A stretch of DNA of 64,000 nucleotides from Protula sp. h YS-2021 (taxonomy: Eukaryota > Annelida > Polychaeta > Sabellida > Serpulidae), in contig OX457027.1 of NCBI GenBank assembly GCA_949752745.1, positions 81,275,214 through 81,339,213 of the forward strand, written 5' to 3'. The notes below the pieces were generated by a model. It worked only from the letters and a program-made list of their open reading frames with translations, was not told the DNA's origin and did no database searches. Both the position numbers and the translations under genes were made by a program. This document shows positions 39,101 through 49,679 of this stretch, one piece after another. Position 1 is the stretch's first letter; each line of letters opens with the position of its first letter.

Positions 39101-42100
39101 AAACGTCATTTGTTTCCGTAATTTAAGTTGAAATAACGGACTTCCATTGAAGTGTGAAAATGGAACTTTTTTTTAAAGGAAGGAGAAAATGTTTATTGGA
39201 GGCTTGTGATTATGTTTTTTTTTTAAAAAAAAGCTCACATGAGCTCAAGGCGACGACACCATAAAGTGCCTATTGGAAGGTAAGGTTTTTCTTTCTTCCT
39301 TTTCTTAAGCATTTCCCACACTCTCTGTCCCCGGCATACATACGAACACCAGGGCAGAGCGTTTCATAAGCCCCCCTCATAGGTATGTTAACTCCCCCCA
39401 GAGGGGGAAATTTTTTTTCTCTGTCTCCATACGCATACACGCATATAACAACACCATGACAAAAAAAGTTTAGCTTATTTCAAAACTGAAGAATTCGCGA
39501 CCCATGTTTACCCTGATAAATTGACCGAAACGAGGTTGCCTGAAAACGAGTTTGCCTGAAAACGAGGCTGCCTAAAAACGAGGTTGCCTGAAAACGAGGC
39601 TAGCGTCTTGACGTCAGATCCCCCTCCCTCCCTACCTTCCTCCCCCCCCCCCCAGGAGAGCAAAATTCTGCCAAGTCAGCTGAGAACAAAGTGCTGTTTG
39701 GTGAGTTACACACCATTTTTCATGAAGTCTAAGTGGTATAAGAATGACCTCCCCCCCTCATATTAACGATTGATGCAACAACAATGGCAGCTATTTCAGT
39801 AAGTAGTTATTTGCATAGGTGGTTGTAAGTATAATTGGAACTCGTTGTTCAACATGTTGTAGTTCAAGCAATTGAATGAACAATATCAGCCAGTTCAGGA
39901 AAAAAACAAGACATATGTCGAATAGTTTTATTAATACACTTAAATACACACAGCTTAAATCTATAACAATATTACAACATTTGTTCATTTACAAAGTCTT
40001 TATTATAAAGTTTAGTCAAATAAGTCTATTTTTCTTCATCTGTTCACCCTTTTCCATCTCACTGTCCTCATCCATAACACTTTCTTCGTCGCTGCTTTCA
40101 TATTCCTCCTCCTCATCTACCCGCCTTTAGTGCCTTTGAATACTCGCAATGTTTTTCATCATCAAAGTGATCGTTCCATCGATTGCTTGAACTACAACAT
40201 GTTGAACAACAACTTGTTGAACAACATGTTAAACAACATGTTAAACAACATGTTGAACATGTTCAACATGTTCAACAGCTTCAACATAGTCAACAACATG
40301 TTGAACATGTTCAATTTGTTTAACAACATGTTGAACATGTTGAACATGTTGAACAAGTTGAACAACAACAATTGTTGTACAATTGTTAAACAACTTGTTG
40401 AATAAAAAACTTGTTGAACAATACTTTGACGTAATATGTTCAAAACTCAAACACATGTTTGGATGGGGGCGCGCCATTCCAACTCCCGTCTTGAGGGTGT
40501 GCTTACAGCCACCTATGCAAATAGTCCCCTATTGTAAAATAGCCATAAAATGGATCAAATGGTGAAATTTTCATGCAAATAGGTCAACTATAACGAAAGT
40601 TATCCCACTTTTTACAAAATTAAAATGACGGTAAATATGCACACAGCTAGCTGCACAACCAGTCCATGACTATGTGAAAACTAGATATAAAACTGAATTA
40701 AACAGTAAAATTTTCATGCAAATCGGTCAAGTATAACACTGCATACTGCAACTCCAAGCAGTTAGACACTGCTGCCTCAGAAAAACAAAAAGCCTAACAA
40801 CGCTGTCTGCATTGTTTGATGACGAAATCTGATTACGCAGTCTGATTACACTGATGACGAAATGCTGCTGATGACGATTGTAGGTTGTATGACGCCATTT
40901 TCTTTTCTAAGTAAACACTGCATTTCAAACAAAAAAAAAAGTAGAATAATGGAGTACAAAGAGCAACATAAGCAAAACATTTTATCATGGTGTTGGTATG
41001 TATGCATGAGAGTGTGGGGGAAAAAAAGTTGCCGTCAGAAGGTTGAAATACCTATGCGGCTTATGAAATGCTCAGTCGTGGTGTGTGTGTGTGTGTGGAG
41101 AGTGTGGGGAAAAAAGTTGCCATCAGAAGGTTAAAATACCTATGCGACTTACGAAATGAAACGCTCAGTCGTGGTATTTGTGTGTGTGTGTGTGTGTGTG
41201 TGGGAAATGAAAAAAAAAAAGAAAAAAAAAGAAGTTTGTTTACTAAGTTTGTTTATAAAGTTTCAATGAGTTTCAATTATGCAAATAACCAAAGTTGGTT
41301 TACAAATTTTGTTTACAAAGTTTGTTTATAAAGTTTGTTTACAAATTGTGTTTACAAAGTTTGTTTACATAGTTTGTTTACAAAGTTTCAATGAGTTTCA
41401 ATTATGCAAATAACCAAAGTTTGTTACAAATTTTGTTTACAAATTTTGTTTACAAAGTTTGCTTACAAAGTTTGTTTACAAATTGTGTTTACAAAGTTTG
41501 TTTACAAAGTTTGTTTACAAATTGTGTTTACAAAGTTTGTTTACAAAGTTTGTTTACAAAGCTTGTCTACAAAGTTTCAATGAGTTTCAATTATGTAAAT
41601 AACCAAAGTTTGTTTACAAATTTTGTTTACAAAGTTTGTTTACAAATTTTGTTTACAAAGTTTGTTTACAAATTTTCAATTATGTAAATAAGTCAAGTTT
41701 GTTTACAAAGTTTGTTTACAAATTTTGTTTATAAAGTTTGTTTACAAAGTTTGTTTACACAGTTTGTTTACACAGTTTGTTTACAAAGTTTGTTTACAAA
41801 TTTTGTTTATAAAGTTTGTTTACAAAGTTTGTTTACAAATTTTATTTATAAAGTTTGTTTACACAGTTTGTTTACAAAGTTTGTTTACAAAGTTTCAATT
41901 ATGCAAATAACTAAAGTTTGTTTACAAAGTTTGTTTACAAAGTTCACTTTTTATTTATAAAGTTTCAATAAACACTTACCGAAATAGTTGTCACTGGATG
42001 CCATCCCTGGATCTGATGTGATCCAATTGTAGTTCTACAACTTTTGCTCCCTTGCTCCACTTACTGATATGACTGTCACAATGATTATGACGTCACAATC

Positions 42101-43042
42101 ATCCGTTCCTATGCAGTGGTTCTCATAGAGGTCATGTCGTTTCTTAATTCTTTGTATGCAGTGGTTCTCATAGAGGTCATGTCGTTTCTTAATTCTTTGT
42201 GTGCGGTAGAACCAACGTTTTCACCCTACTGCCCCAGAAACTTGGACCAGAAGTGAACAGTGTGACATTTGGACTGAATGTCTCTGATCTAACTATATTT
42301 GGCCCAAAAGTCCGGATTTCGTTGAATCCCGTAGAAAATTGCCCATGAGAAAAGAGCCCTATGTCAAATCGCGCCTCCCTCTTTTGGCAGCTATGGAGGA
42401 AAAAGCCCAGTCCACCTTCTTAGATTTTGCCACATCCGGAGAAAATCCCCCGTGTTAAACGTCTCACTGTATTCACAATTTCAGGAAGTAAAATTTTATG
42501 TATGTATAACCCTTGGTTTTCAGCAGCTCAGATTTAGGATATCTGTAATGCTCTGAGGTCTGCTTTCACTCATGAAATTGGTGGTAAGGGCAGTTAATTA
42601 AGTGGGGGAGGGGGTTGAAATGCGTTTTGGCCTTTTCTCACTAAGTCGGGAATTTCCGTGCTACTTAAAACAATAGAAGAAAATACGGAGAATTATACAA
42701 ATGCAGTACATGCGCTGTTTTCGCCAATGCATTCGGAATCTGGCAAATAAACAAAGCAAAAAAAAAAAAAAAAAAAGAAAAAACAAACAAACAAAATTTC
42801 CGAGGGAACAGTCGCACTCGTAATATACTGTGTGCAAAAACAAAAATACTAATAGTTAAATATAAAAACGAAGTAAAAATAATAATAAATAAATGAAACG
42901 TGAATATATCACCTGATCCATTTCCGAATAGTTTCTTCGTGAAGGCCGCAGACACTGTGCGGCCTGTCAAAGCTACTAAAATACAACAAATGAATCGTGC
43001 TTCGTTCCGCACATCCATGCCGCTATCGCGTATAGCGTTCAT
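31626..43042 (-). CDS. Type I receptor: EGF-like, fucolectin-like, EGF-like, FN3, TM; three-exon gene
   Basis: Exons 42913-43042, 34368-34492 and 31626-33194 join in phase 1 and then phase 0, total 1824 nt, and code 607 residues (599 if the second ATG at 43018 is used). Order: signal peptide (CCILVALTGRTVSA core); one EGF-like module (about 44-85, CHCVDDARCDEQTGEC); fucolectin/F5-8C-like domain (about 86-245, GNVAYGKPAE start); EGF-like Cys-rich repeats of MEGF style (about 255-365); FN3 domain (about 370-480); transmembrane helix (about 520-543); 60-residue tail with RYVNT, a YxN motif of the kind bound by Grb2 SH2 domains, plus HIYMSG and CEYKKC. Comparable mollusc proteins often continue into tyrosine phosphatase domains; here a stop ends the exon. 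Likely a cell-surface recognition or adhesion receptor. Exon 1 lies across an 8.4-kb intron holding the giant palindrome, so its linkage is an inference from phase and signal peptide. Confidence 0.75.
33195..34367. other. Intron 2 of the receptor gene
   Basis: Contains two 17-bp poly(G) tracts (33477-33493, 33806-33822) and a short CATAACCGACTCTGG tandem repeat near 33980-34050. No gene. Confidence 0.7.
34368..34492 (-). CDS. Receptor exon 2: EGF-like module
   Basis: 125 nt between acceptor TTTTTACAG and donor GTTAGA, with no start codon. Codes YIFPCHCVDDARCDEQTGEC, then PDGQC, WTGPACQ, a complete EGF-like module directly continuing into VGNVAYGKP of exon 3 in frame. Confidence 0.88.
34853..34960. 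repeat. 37-bp tandem repeat, about three units
   Basis: The units contain CCATTGATCCGCTAATGATT and GGCCAGATAGCT. They lie in the large receptor intron. Confidence 0.85.
35643..35648. repeat. Target site duplication, left (GCCCCA)
   Basis: Identical to the 6-mer directly after the right terminus. Removing the element would leave ACTGGGCCCCAGAAACTTGG. Confidence 0.8.
35919..36510. repeat. GTAAACAAACTTT minisatellite, left arm
   Basis: Dozens of 13-bp units (GTAAACAAACTTT, with variants AATTT and CTGT) are interrupted by spacer blocks (TTATTTGCATAATTGAAACT). The mirrored array is at about 41233-41960. Confidence 0.95.
37375..37565. repeat. CAACATGTT palindromic repeat cluster, left arm
   Basis: Over fifteen overlapping copies of TTCAACATGTT or TGTTGAACA, each a small palindrome, so the arm can form local hairpins too. 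Mirrored at about 40190-40385. Confidence 0.9.
38697..39062. repeat. Palindrome centre: inverted CCATGCGGTTCTACCACA array
   Basis: On each side of 38851-38908 the same repeats run toward the centre. The 58-bp loop itself contains GTGACGTCAC and GGCGCC, both self-complementary. Identical 365-bp open frames in mirror image arise here, hence not genes. Confidence 0.9.
41233..41960. repeat. GTAAACAAACTTT minisatellite, right arm (longer)
   Basis: Mirror of 35919-36510, but about 127 bp longer: an additional block with spacer AACCAAAGTTGG occurs near 41290-41390, consistent with unequal exchange or slippage after insertion. Confidence 0.9.
42231..42236. repeat. Target site duplication, right (GCCCCA)
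   Basis: Pairs with 35643-35648. Confidence 0.8.
42237..42912. other. Intron 1 of the receptor gene, 5' part
   Basis: No feature apart from an A-rich run near 42757-42780. Confidence 0.5.
42913..43042 (-). CDS. Receptor exon 1: signal peptide
   Basis: Codes about 43 residues from ATG at 43042 (or 35 from ATG 43018). Hydrophobic core FICCILVALTG, likely cleavage after VSA, then KKLFGNGS and a phase-1 GTGATA donor at 42912. The phase fits exon 2 exactly (completing GAT, Asp). No other exon-like sequence of this type was seen between 34.5 and 43 kb. Confidence 0.6.
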
Positions 43043-43159
43043 AAATGACCCCGTATACAAAAAAATTGTAAAATGGATTATTTTTATGTGTTGCTAGTCC
43101 TTTCTTTTCAAACCTTTTAAGCTGCCGTCTTGGCCTCTTGTGCATTTAAATGATCTTTT

Positions 43160-43192
<33 letters not shown>

Positions 43193-44119
43193 AAATACAG
43201 GAGCCGAAATGTTTTTTCCTAAGCGTGTCAGGATTCTTAAAACAATTGTTTATTCAACTTTTATCTTATTTGAGCAGCTGTATTGCCCTTTGACCTACCC
43301 AGTAAACAATACCATGTTCGAACAAAGTTTTGTAGACGCCGCACCCGACGCCTGATAAACGTTAGATTTTTGTTGATTTTGAAGACCGAGACAACGTCTA
43401 CCTGCCGACGTCTAATCAACGTTGCGAAAATATTGCGAACTGAAGTCGTAACAAAATTTATCTCCCGACGTTGTAAAGGCGTCCAGAAAGTGACGCTGTA
43501 TAGACATCAAGAAAGTTATGATCCAGACTGGCCATTCAGACAGTGACAATCGGTAGGTGCCGTGGCCACCCCTACGTCACAGTATCCCATCCATAGTTTT
43601 GTCATCCGGTATCGCATGACATAGGTAATTTTTTTAAAGTTAAGCGAAAAAAAGTTGCGCGCTTCTGAAATTCCCATATTTTACGTTTTCTTTTTGTGCC
43701 TCAATCTGTCATGGCTATTTCTGGCGAGCGATATCAGTGCTGATTTTGCTGTTTGGTTGTGACCCCTATACCTCTATACTTCCTCTATACTATTGCACCA
43801 AAAACGTTGATTAGACTTCGGTAAAAGTGAGGTTGGTTTCGAGCAAAAGCAATATCTAAACAACGCTTCTTGTCCAACGTCTATTCAATGTTGCAGTTCG
43901 GTCGGGTCGACAACGCAACCTGAAGTCGATGTTGGATGGGTGTCAGAACGTTTACTGGGTATTACTTTTTTTACTTGCCCTGGCGATTTAAGATCGACAC
44001 AGTTTGACCTTTTTGCGTTGGTTTTGCGAAGACGATTGTTATCGACTCGGGAGCGAGTGTTCATTCTAGGACTTTGTCCGCCTTTGTTTAGGGGTTTGTC
44101 TGCCTTGGCTCTCAGGCGT
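43043..44119. other. 5' flank of the receptor gene with ACGTC/ACGTT repeats
   Basis: Contains a poly(A) run at about 43160-43190. At about 43320-43510 and 43800-43960 there are diverged copies of a GACGTCTAATCAACGTT-type repeat in both orientations. No gene. Confidence 0.55.
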
Positions 44120-44470
44120 TGAGGTCCATCTTTGACGCATACATTTTTGAGTACTCAACCTTTATCCACGTAGTATATAACGTCTTAGTCTTGACACATA
44201 CATTATATCGACACTCAGCCATAACGCATGCATTACATGACCACCCAACCATGACGTATGCATTGATATGATCAGCCAGCCATGACTCAAGCATTACATG
44301 GGCTCTTCAGCGTGACTCATCCATTATATGGGTTCTTCAGGATGACGCATTCATTATATGGGCTCTTCAGGGTGACGTATGCATTACATGGGCTCTTCAG
44401 GGTGACGCATACATTGTATGGGCTACTCAGTGTGACACATGCACTATTTGGGCTCATGCATTGTATGAAC
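44120..44470. repeat. ~36-bp tandem repeat
   Basis: About nine diverged units of TGACGCATNCATTATATGGG plus CTCTTCAGGG. The sharpest copies are at 44280-44440. It yields a small repetitive open frame (LYGLFRVTH). Confidence 0.85.
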
Positions 44471-44823
44471 CCGTTGAAAATTGAATATTTTTAAAGAATA
44501 GTTTGTTTTTCATGAAGTTTTGTCCAGTAGAATCTGACCTAATTTTACACCACAAGCTGTTGTTTTATTTTTGCATCTTTCCATTTGTTTATGAAGGGTT
44601 TGGTATGTGGCACATTAATCGAGGTGGGTTTCTTTTCTTTGAATTTTTCTTTCATTGGAGCTTTCTTATATACAGACAGTGTGTGTGTAGTGGGTCAGCG
44701 CACATTAAGATGGCAGGATTTCCGCAAAAACTGTCGCAACCAAACCTCAGGCATGTTACAGGCTGGTTCTTCAATACGCCATTGGTGGGTTGTCACATAC
44801 GATGTGGTACAATTGCTGTCAGG

Positions 44824-45918
44824 AGAGGCTGCTGTCAGTGGAGGAGCTTCAATACCACCTGGTGGCACTGAGGTGCTTGGTGGCACTGAGGTCCCTTGGT
44901 GGCACTGAGGTGCCTGGCTATAAATATATTATTTATTCTATTTATGCATCCAAAATAATTATTCAGTGATACTGTTTGGGCTTTCCACAACCCCCTCCCA
45001 TCGTTTCTAAAAATATATGTTTTTTTCTGTAGTTGTTTTCAGAAAATAACAACATAAATGTGCATTGAAACATAAATGACCCTTGAAATCCGTTTCCACA
45101 CTTGGCTTTATCTTTAATTCTTTAAAATCCCACCCGAATATTGACAATAAATTGGGACACATTGGTTCAAAGGTCATGAACCACTTTTGGGCCACTCAGT
45201 TCTTCGAAATTGAAAGTGGTGGCGCTGATGTCCCTAGGTGGCACTGACGCTCTTCGCTATTAAATCCTTCCCAAATGCTTCATCGTTATATCTTAAGCAG
45301 GAGAAAAAACTATATCTGCTTTGCAAAAATGGTCCAAGACCACTTTTGGACCATCAAATATACCGAAGTCATAGGTGGTGGCACTGAGGTCCCTGAAAAT
45401 TCGAAAACGGTTTGAATACTTGGCTTTATCTTTAATTCTTAAAAAACCCACTCGAATATTGACAATAAATTAGGACACATTGGTTCAAAGGTCACTCAGT
45501 GCCACCTGGGGACCTCAGCGCCACCACTTTCAATTTCGAAGAACTGAGTGGCCCAAAAGTGGTTCCTGCCCCTTGAACCAATGTGTCCTAATTTATTGTC
45601 AATATTCGAGTGGGTTTTTAAAGAATTAAAGATGAAGCCAAGTGTGGAAAACGTTTTCAAGGGTCATTTATGTTTCAATGCACATTTATGTTGTTATTTT
45701 CTGAAAACGACAACAGAAAAAAATATATATTTTTAGAAACCGTCGGAGGGGGTTGTAAAAAGCCCCAAAAGTACCACTGAATAATGATTTTGGATGCATA
45801 AATAGAATAAATAATATATTTATAGCCAGGCACCTCAGTGCCACCAAGGAACCTCAGTGCCACCAAGCACCTCAGTGCCACCAGGTGGTATTGACGCTCC
45901 TCGCTGACAGCAGCCCTC
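44824..45918. mobile_element. 1.1-kb foldback element
   Basis: The left arm (about 44824-45240) and right arm (about 45500-45918) are inverted copies. The mirror frames at 45007-45195 (-) and 45548-45736 (+) are about 85% identical. Ends carry GGTGGCACTGAGG repeats and CTGCTGTCAG. The inner spacer holds a partial third copy (about 45418-45495) in the left-arm orientation. More diverged, so older, than the 6.6-kb palindrome. No target duplication resolved. Confidence 0.8.
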
Positions 45919-46183
45919 ATTGCTGTTAACAAGCTCAGACTCATTGCTGTTAACAAGCTGTGGAGGCGTTATCATGGCACAGACCGCAAGCAGGAGAGCC
46001 TTTAAAAGCGATCGTCTTCGCGTTACTAATCCTCGTCAGGATCGGCGTATCCGGACAATGCATGATCGCTTTGCAGTGTGATAATAACCACATCAGAGAT
46101 AATGCAAAGGGCAAAATAGCCGGATAAGTGCAAAAATAATCATAAGTGCATAAACAGTTATTAGATGCCTCCGAGAACACTGG

Positions 46184-46459
46184 TTATAGACGCATGGACC
46201 ACACATCGATATGGTGTTGATTGACAGAAACATCGAATACGTTAGGCATACAATCACAATCAAAAGAGACCGCTGGAATATTCTTAATCAGCGACGTGTT
46301 ATTTTTTTGACGAATTGAAGTTCGAACTTTACCCTCAGATGGCCCCAAAGCGTAAACAGATGCGTCGGCGAGTGTTACAGCTTGGTTCGCGTCAGCTAGA
46401 TCAATCGCTTTGATGTTGGCAGTCAAATGATTCGGGGCTATAAGCGATTGTGATGGCAC
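46184..46459 (-). pseudogene. Possible retropepsin-like fragment of an LTR element (weak)
   Basis: A 91-residue frame with SLIAPNHL and, later, AVTLADASVYALGPSEGKVR. The spacing 'SLI...VTLADxSxxxLGP' recalls the flap region of retroelement aspartic proteases. The catalytic D[ST]G triad is not visible upstream. Neighbouring frames (45950-46180, 46481-46729) show no domains. Treat as a hint only. Confidence 0.25.
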
Positions 46460-48579
46460 TCTGTTTTGCTCAATAACTGCTTATTTTTCGAGAACAAAAA
46501 TCGTGTTTTTCGGCAAGCAAACGGCTAGCACACACATTACTGAGTGAGACTGTATAGCTGTTATACGCCGTTTTAGGACTTCGGTCGTTTTAAAACTCGC
46601 TGTTGTGTTACCACTTTTGATTGTAAAACGGCCGGCCCATTTCAGGACCGGATGAGAAAGACATACGTATGTTAACACAATCCTGTGAGTGCAATTAAGA
46701 TTAGGGGTGGGGGAGGAGGGTACGGACACTGTAAGTTTACTAAGGGTATAGACAGTTAAGGAGCAGTAAATCCACCCTTGTCAATAAAACTTTACCCCGG
46801 GTGTGTTTTTGAGTATAAATGTTAATGTTGACTAAATTGTAAACGTAATTCAAGGGAAAAAAAGACGATGGCACCTGTGAGGCAAAACAAACTTGACAAT
46901 TGTGAAAAAAATGCAGCAAATTGAATGCTGTATTTGAATTCAGTTTCGAGCAATGTTGAAAGAAATATAATTTAATGTCATGAGTTTGATTTTTCACGAG
47001 AATGATGTGTATTGAAATAAAGTCTTGCACACGTTTTTTTTTTCTCTCTCTCCTACCCCTTCCGAAATAAAGACTTTTTACCACCAACCCACCGTTGCTC
47101 ATCCCCATTTGATTATAGTCATAGTACAAGACCATACTTTTCCAAGTACTAAATATTTGGTCATGAATTGGTGCATGTTCTTTTTTTTTAAATGGCGCAT
47201 GAGCCGACTTGCAACGAAAACCTGGTAAAAAAACGGCGCTGCGCCGTCCTGAAAAGGCGCAACTGGTTTATGACCAGCCCTGCTGACAAAATAGCGCTCG
47301 GGTTTCAAACGGCGCAAGTCGTGAACAGTGTGTGACATAGCAACAAAAGCCTGGCGTATTGTTTCAGTTGTATTTTTTGTTGAACTTCCGAAATAAAGGT
47401 GTCATGTTTGTTTTATTTGGAAGAGATTATATTAAAGTTTATCTGTTGAAATTCTAAGAAGAATTGACTAGTTTGGCGACCAAGAAATAAACCTCTCTTT
47501 TCAGTGTAAACTTTCGTTTGTCCTTCCGTATAGAATCACATATTTTTTCTATTTTTTTTCCTTCTTTTTTTTTTTTTTACTTTATAACTATTTTATTTCG
47601 GTCCAGTGCCTAGTTGAGGCAACGAGGTGTGAGTTATACGGGTGTGGGTAGATTTTCTTCTGTTTGTATTCCCGAAATAAGTTCATAAATATGAAAACTT
47701 TTAACTTGTTTTTTTTTTTTCACTGATTTACCCAGCTTTTGGCTTCCCTCACATGTTGATTTGTTTACTGTTTGTATTTACATATCTCTACGCGAGAATA
47801 GAGGAAGAACTGGGGTCTGAAAAGTATGCTTAAAGGGGGGGGGGGGGGGGGTGCAATAAATATTCAAAAATACTGTCCACTTCTTTTTTTTTCTAGCATA
47901 CGTACGACCTGATAATAATACACGACACGCTCACGCTAACGTTAGCATGGCGTATATGCTGTACAACGCCCATCAATGCGGCCTATGAACTTCCACGGAT
48001 GAACGCTTCTTAACGTATTTCGTGACTCCAGAAAAAGCATCACGGACTATTTCTGGTAAATGTGAATAGCCAAGATAAGTCGAGGCACTTCCTGTTGACG
48101 CTGTTATTGTCATGTGAACACAGATTAGAACAATGAATTTGGCAATCCTGGATATGTTATTACGCCCCCCCCCCCCCCCAGCGCATCACGATCGGTGGAA
48201 CTGCACGATGCTGAAGTATTTAAGACAACGCCCTTAAGCACCAACGTAACTTCCGATGTAACAATAATAATATCACACAATGTAACTTATAACTAGACGG
48301 TTTTTCGTTATCGAACAGCGTAAATTACACTTTGAGCTAGAAAATTACGACCCTGAAGACTTTGAATTTAAAATTCTTCTAAAACTTTTGTTCAAAGTAA
48401 TGTCACACTAATGCGAGGCATCCAAATCTCAGCGCAACACAGCTTTTGACACACTACATTTCAAAAAAAGAAAAAATTCTGATTCTTACAACTTATTTAG
48501 CCGTGGCTTTTAATCACAACCAATAAAAATACACTTTCTCAGACGTCTAATCAACGTCTTAAAAACAAAGAAACACACG
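46460..48579. other. Intergenic DNA with homopolymer tracts
   Basis: Poly(T) runs near 47035, 47185, 47560 and 47710, poly(G) at 47835-47851 and poly(C) at 48165-48179. No gene recognised. Confidence 0.5.
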
Positions 48580-48765
48580 AATAAGTCTATCGTTTTATTT
48601 TCGTAAGACGCGCTTTTACGAGTAAACGCGCAATTCGCGCTCTCCACTTTAGATGGGTTCCCTTCCAGTTAACCGGAATCAATATTATTAATCGGAAGGG
48701 AACCCATCTAAAGTGGAGATAAGCGAATTTAAAGCTTTTACGAAGTAAAACTATACATTAAAAGA
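48580..48765. repeat. Inside-out pair of TCTAAAG element halves around a short palindrome
   Basis: Left part ends ...GCGCTCTCCACTTTAGA (to 48653); right part starts TCTAAAGTGGAGATAAGCG (48707). Between them GATGGGTTCCCTTCC and GGAAGGGAACCCATC form a hairpin with an AT-rich loop. Compared with the element at 30654-30764, the two ends are exchanged, facing each other. Confidence 0.65.
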
Positions 48766-49103
48766 ACTGACACAAGACAGGCCGAGAGCTCTATGGTCAC
48801 AGGACTGGGGCACTTGGTATCAAAAACTGCACCATCCGTGGTCGGCCCAGAAAGGGAGCGTTCCGAATTCGCCATGAAAGCGGAGGGGGGGGGGGGGGGT
48901 GGGGTGTTATGTTAGTAATTCAGTTCTACGCGTTTCCATGAAAAGGGTGGGTTGCTTCGGAACTTAGTACCGCTTTTGGAAGGCTTTTTAAAAAGTCATT
49001 GGCATGCGAAATAACTATTTGTATGTGAGGACGTACCCTTATGTCTATATAATCTATATGGTAATTCTGGATCACTATTCTCCAGACGGGAACAGGAGAT
49101 TCC

Positions 49104-49185
49104 CGGTGGGTGATTTGCCGGTGGGTGATTTGCCGATGGGTGATTTGCCGGTGGGTGATTTGCCGGTGGGTGAATTGCCGGTCTA
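49104..49185. repeat. 15-bp tandem repeat
   Basis: About five units of GGTGGGTGATTTGCC. In one frame they code a VGDLP repeat, but there is no further gene context. Confidence 0.9.
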
Positions 49186-49679
49186 GGGTATTTGCCGGCC
49201 GGTTATTTGCCGGTAAAATTGTGAAAAATTATGGAAACAAATTTCACTGAATATCTAGTTTGTTTCTATAATATTTCACGATCTAAACATTTCACAGTCT
49301 GAACAGTGCACTAAATACATATTACTTAACAACTAAATTGCAATCATAGAAGAATGAAACTCTTCGACCAGTTACATTATAACTTTATAACAACTAAGTT
49401 GCAATCACACATAAATGAAGCTCTCTGATAAGTTACGTTATAAGCAGTCTCTCAAAATATCTAATTCTACACACAACGTCTGGAGGTAGAATGTTTCGAA
49501 TTCAATAAACATCCATAACCTGATGTTCACCTGACGTCCGGTGCAAAGTCTGTCCCTCTTGGAATGTTTACTGTTCTGGTTGGCCACTTGGGAAGTTAAG
49601 TAGTGCCTCGACGATATTCCGTGTTCATCCGCGTACAGAAACAAAAAAGTGGAGAGAAGAAGACTGACCAAATCGGCAC

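Larger units (their letters stand above)
35649..42230. mobile_element. Giant foldback (6.58 kb palindrome), Polinton-like termini, no genes
   Basis: The left arm (35649-38850) is the reverse complement of the right arm (38909-42230) with few differences; the loop is only 58 bp. Both outer ends read AGTAGGGTGAAAACG inward and are flanked by the same 6-mer GCCCCA (35643-35648, 42231-42236). Six-bp duplications and AG termini are the known hallmarks of Polinton/Maverick elements, whose inverted repeats are normally hundreds of bp around a gene-rich core. Here no polymerase, integrase, protease or capsid gene is visible. Each arm has, from outside in: a 42-bp direct repeat twice, a GTAAACAAACTTT minisatellite, CA microsatellites, CAACATGTT palindromes, poly(G) and a CCATGCGGTTCTACCACA array at the centre. 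All open frames inside are mirrored low-complexity by-products. Alternatives: another long-TIR foldback class. Confidence 0.85.

Noticed and set aside
35446..41960. Numerous open frames in the palindrome (FTKFVYKVCLQ, NMLNNMLN, WRVWGKK types)
   Set aside because: Each has a mirror image in the other arm and derives from minisatellites or low-complexity DNA. No domain, start context or codon bias suggests a gene.
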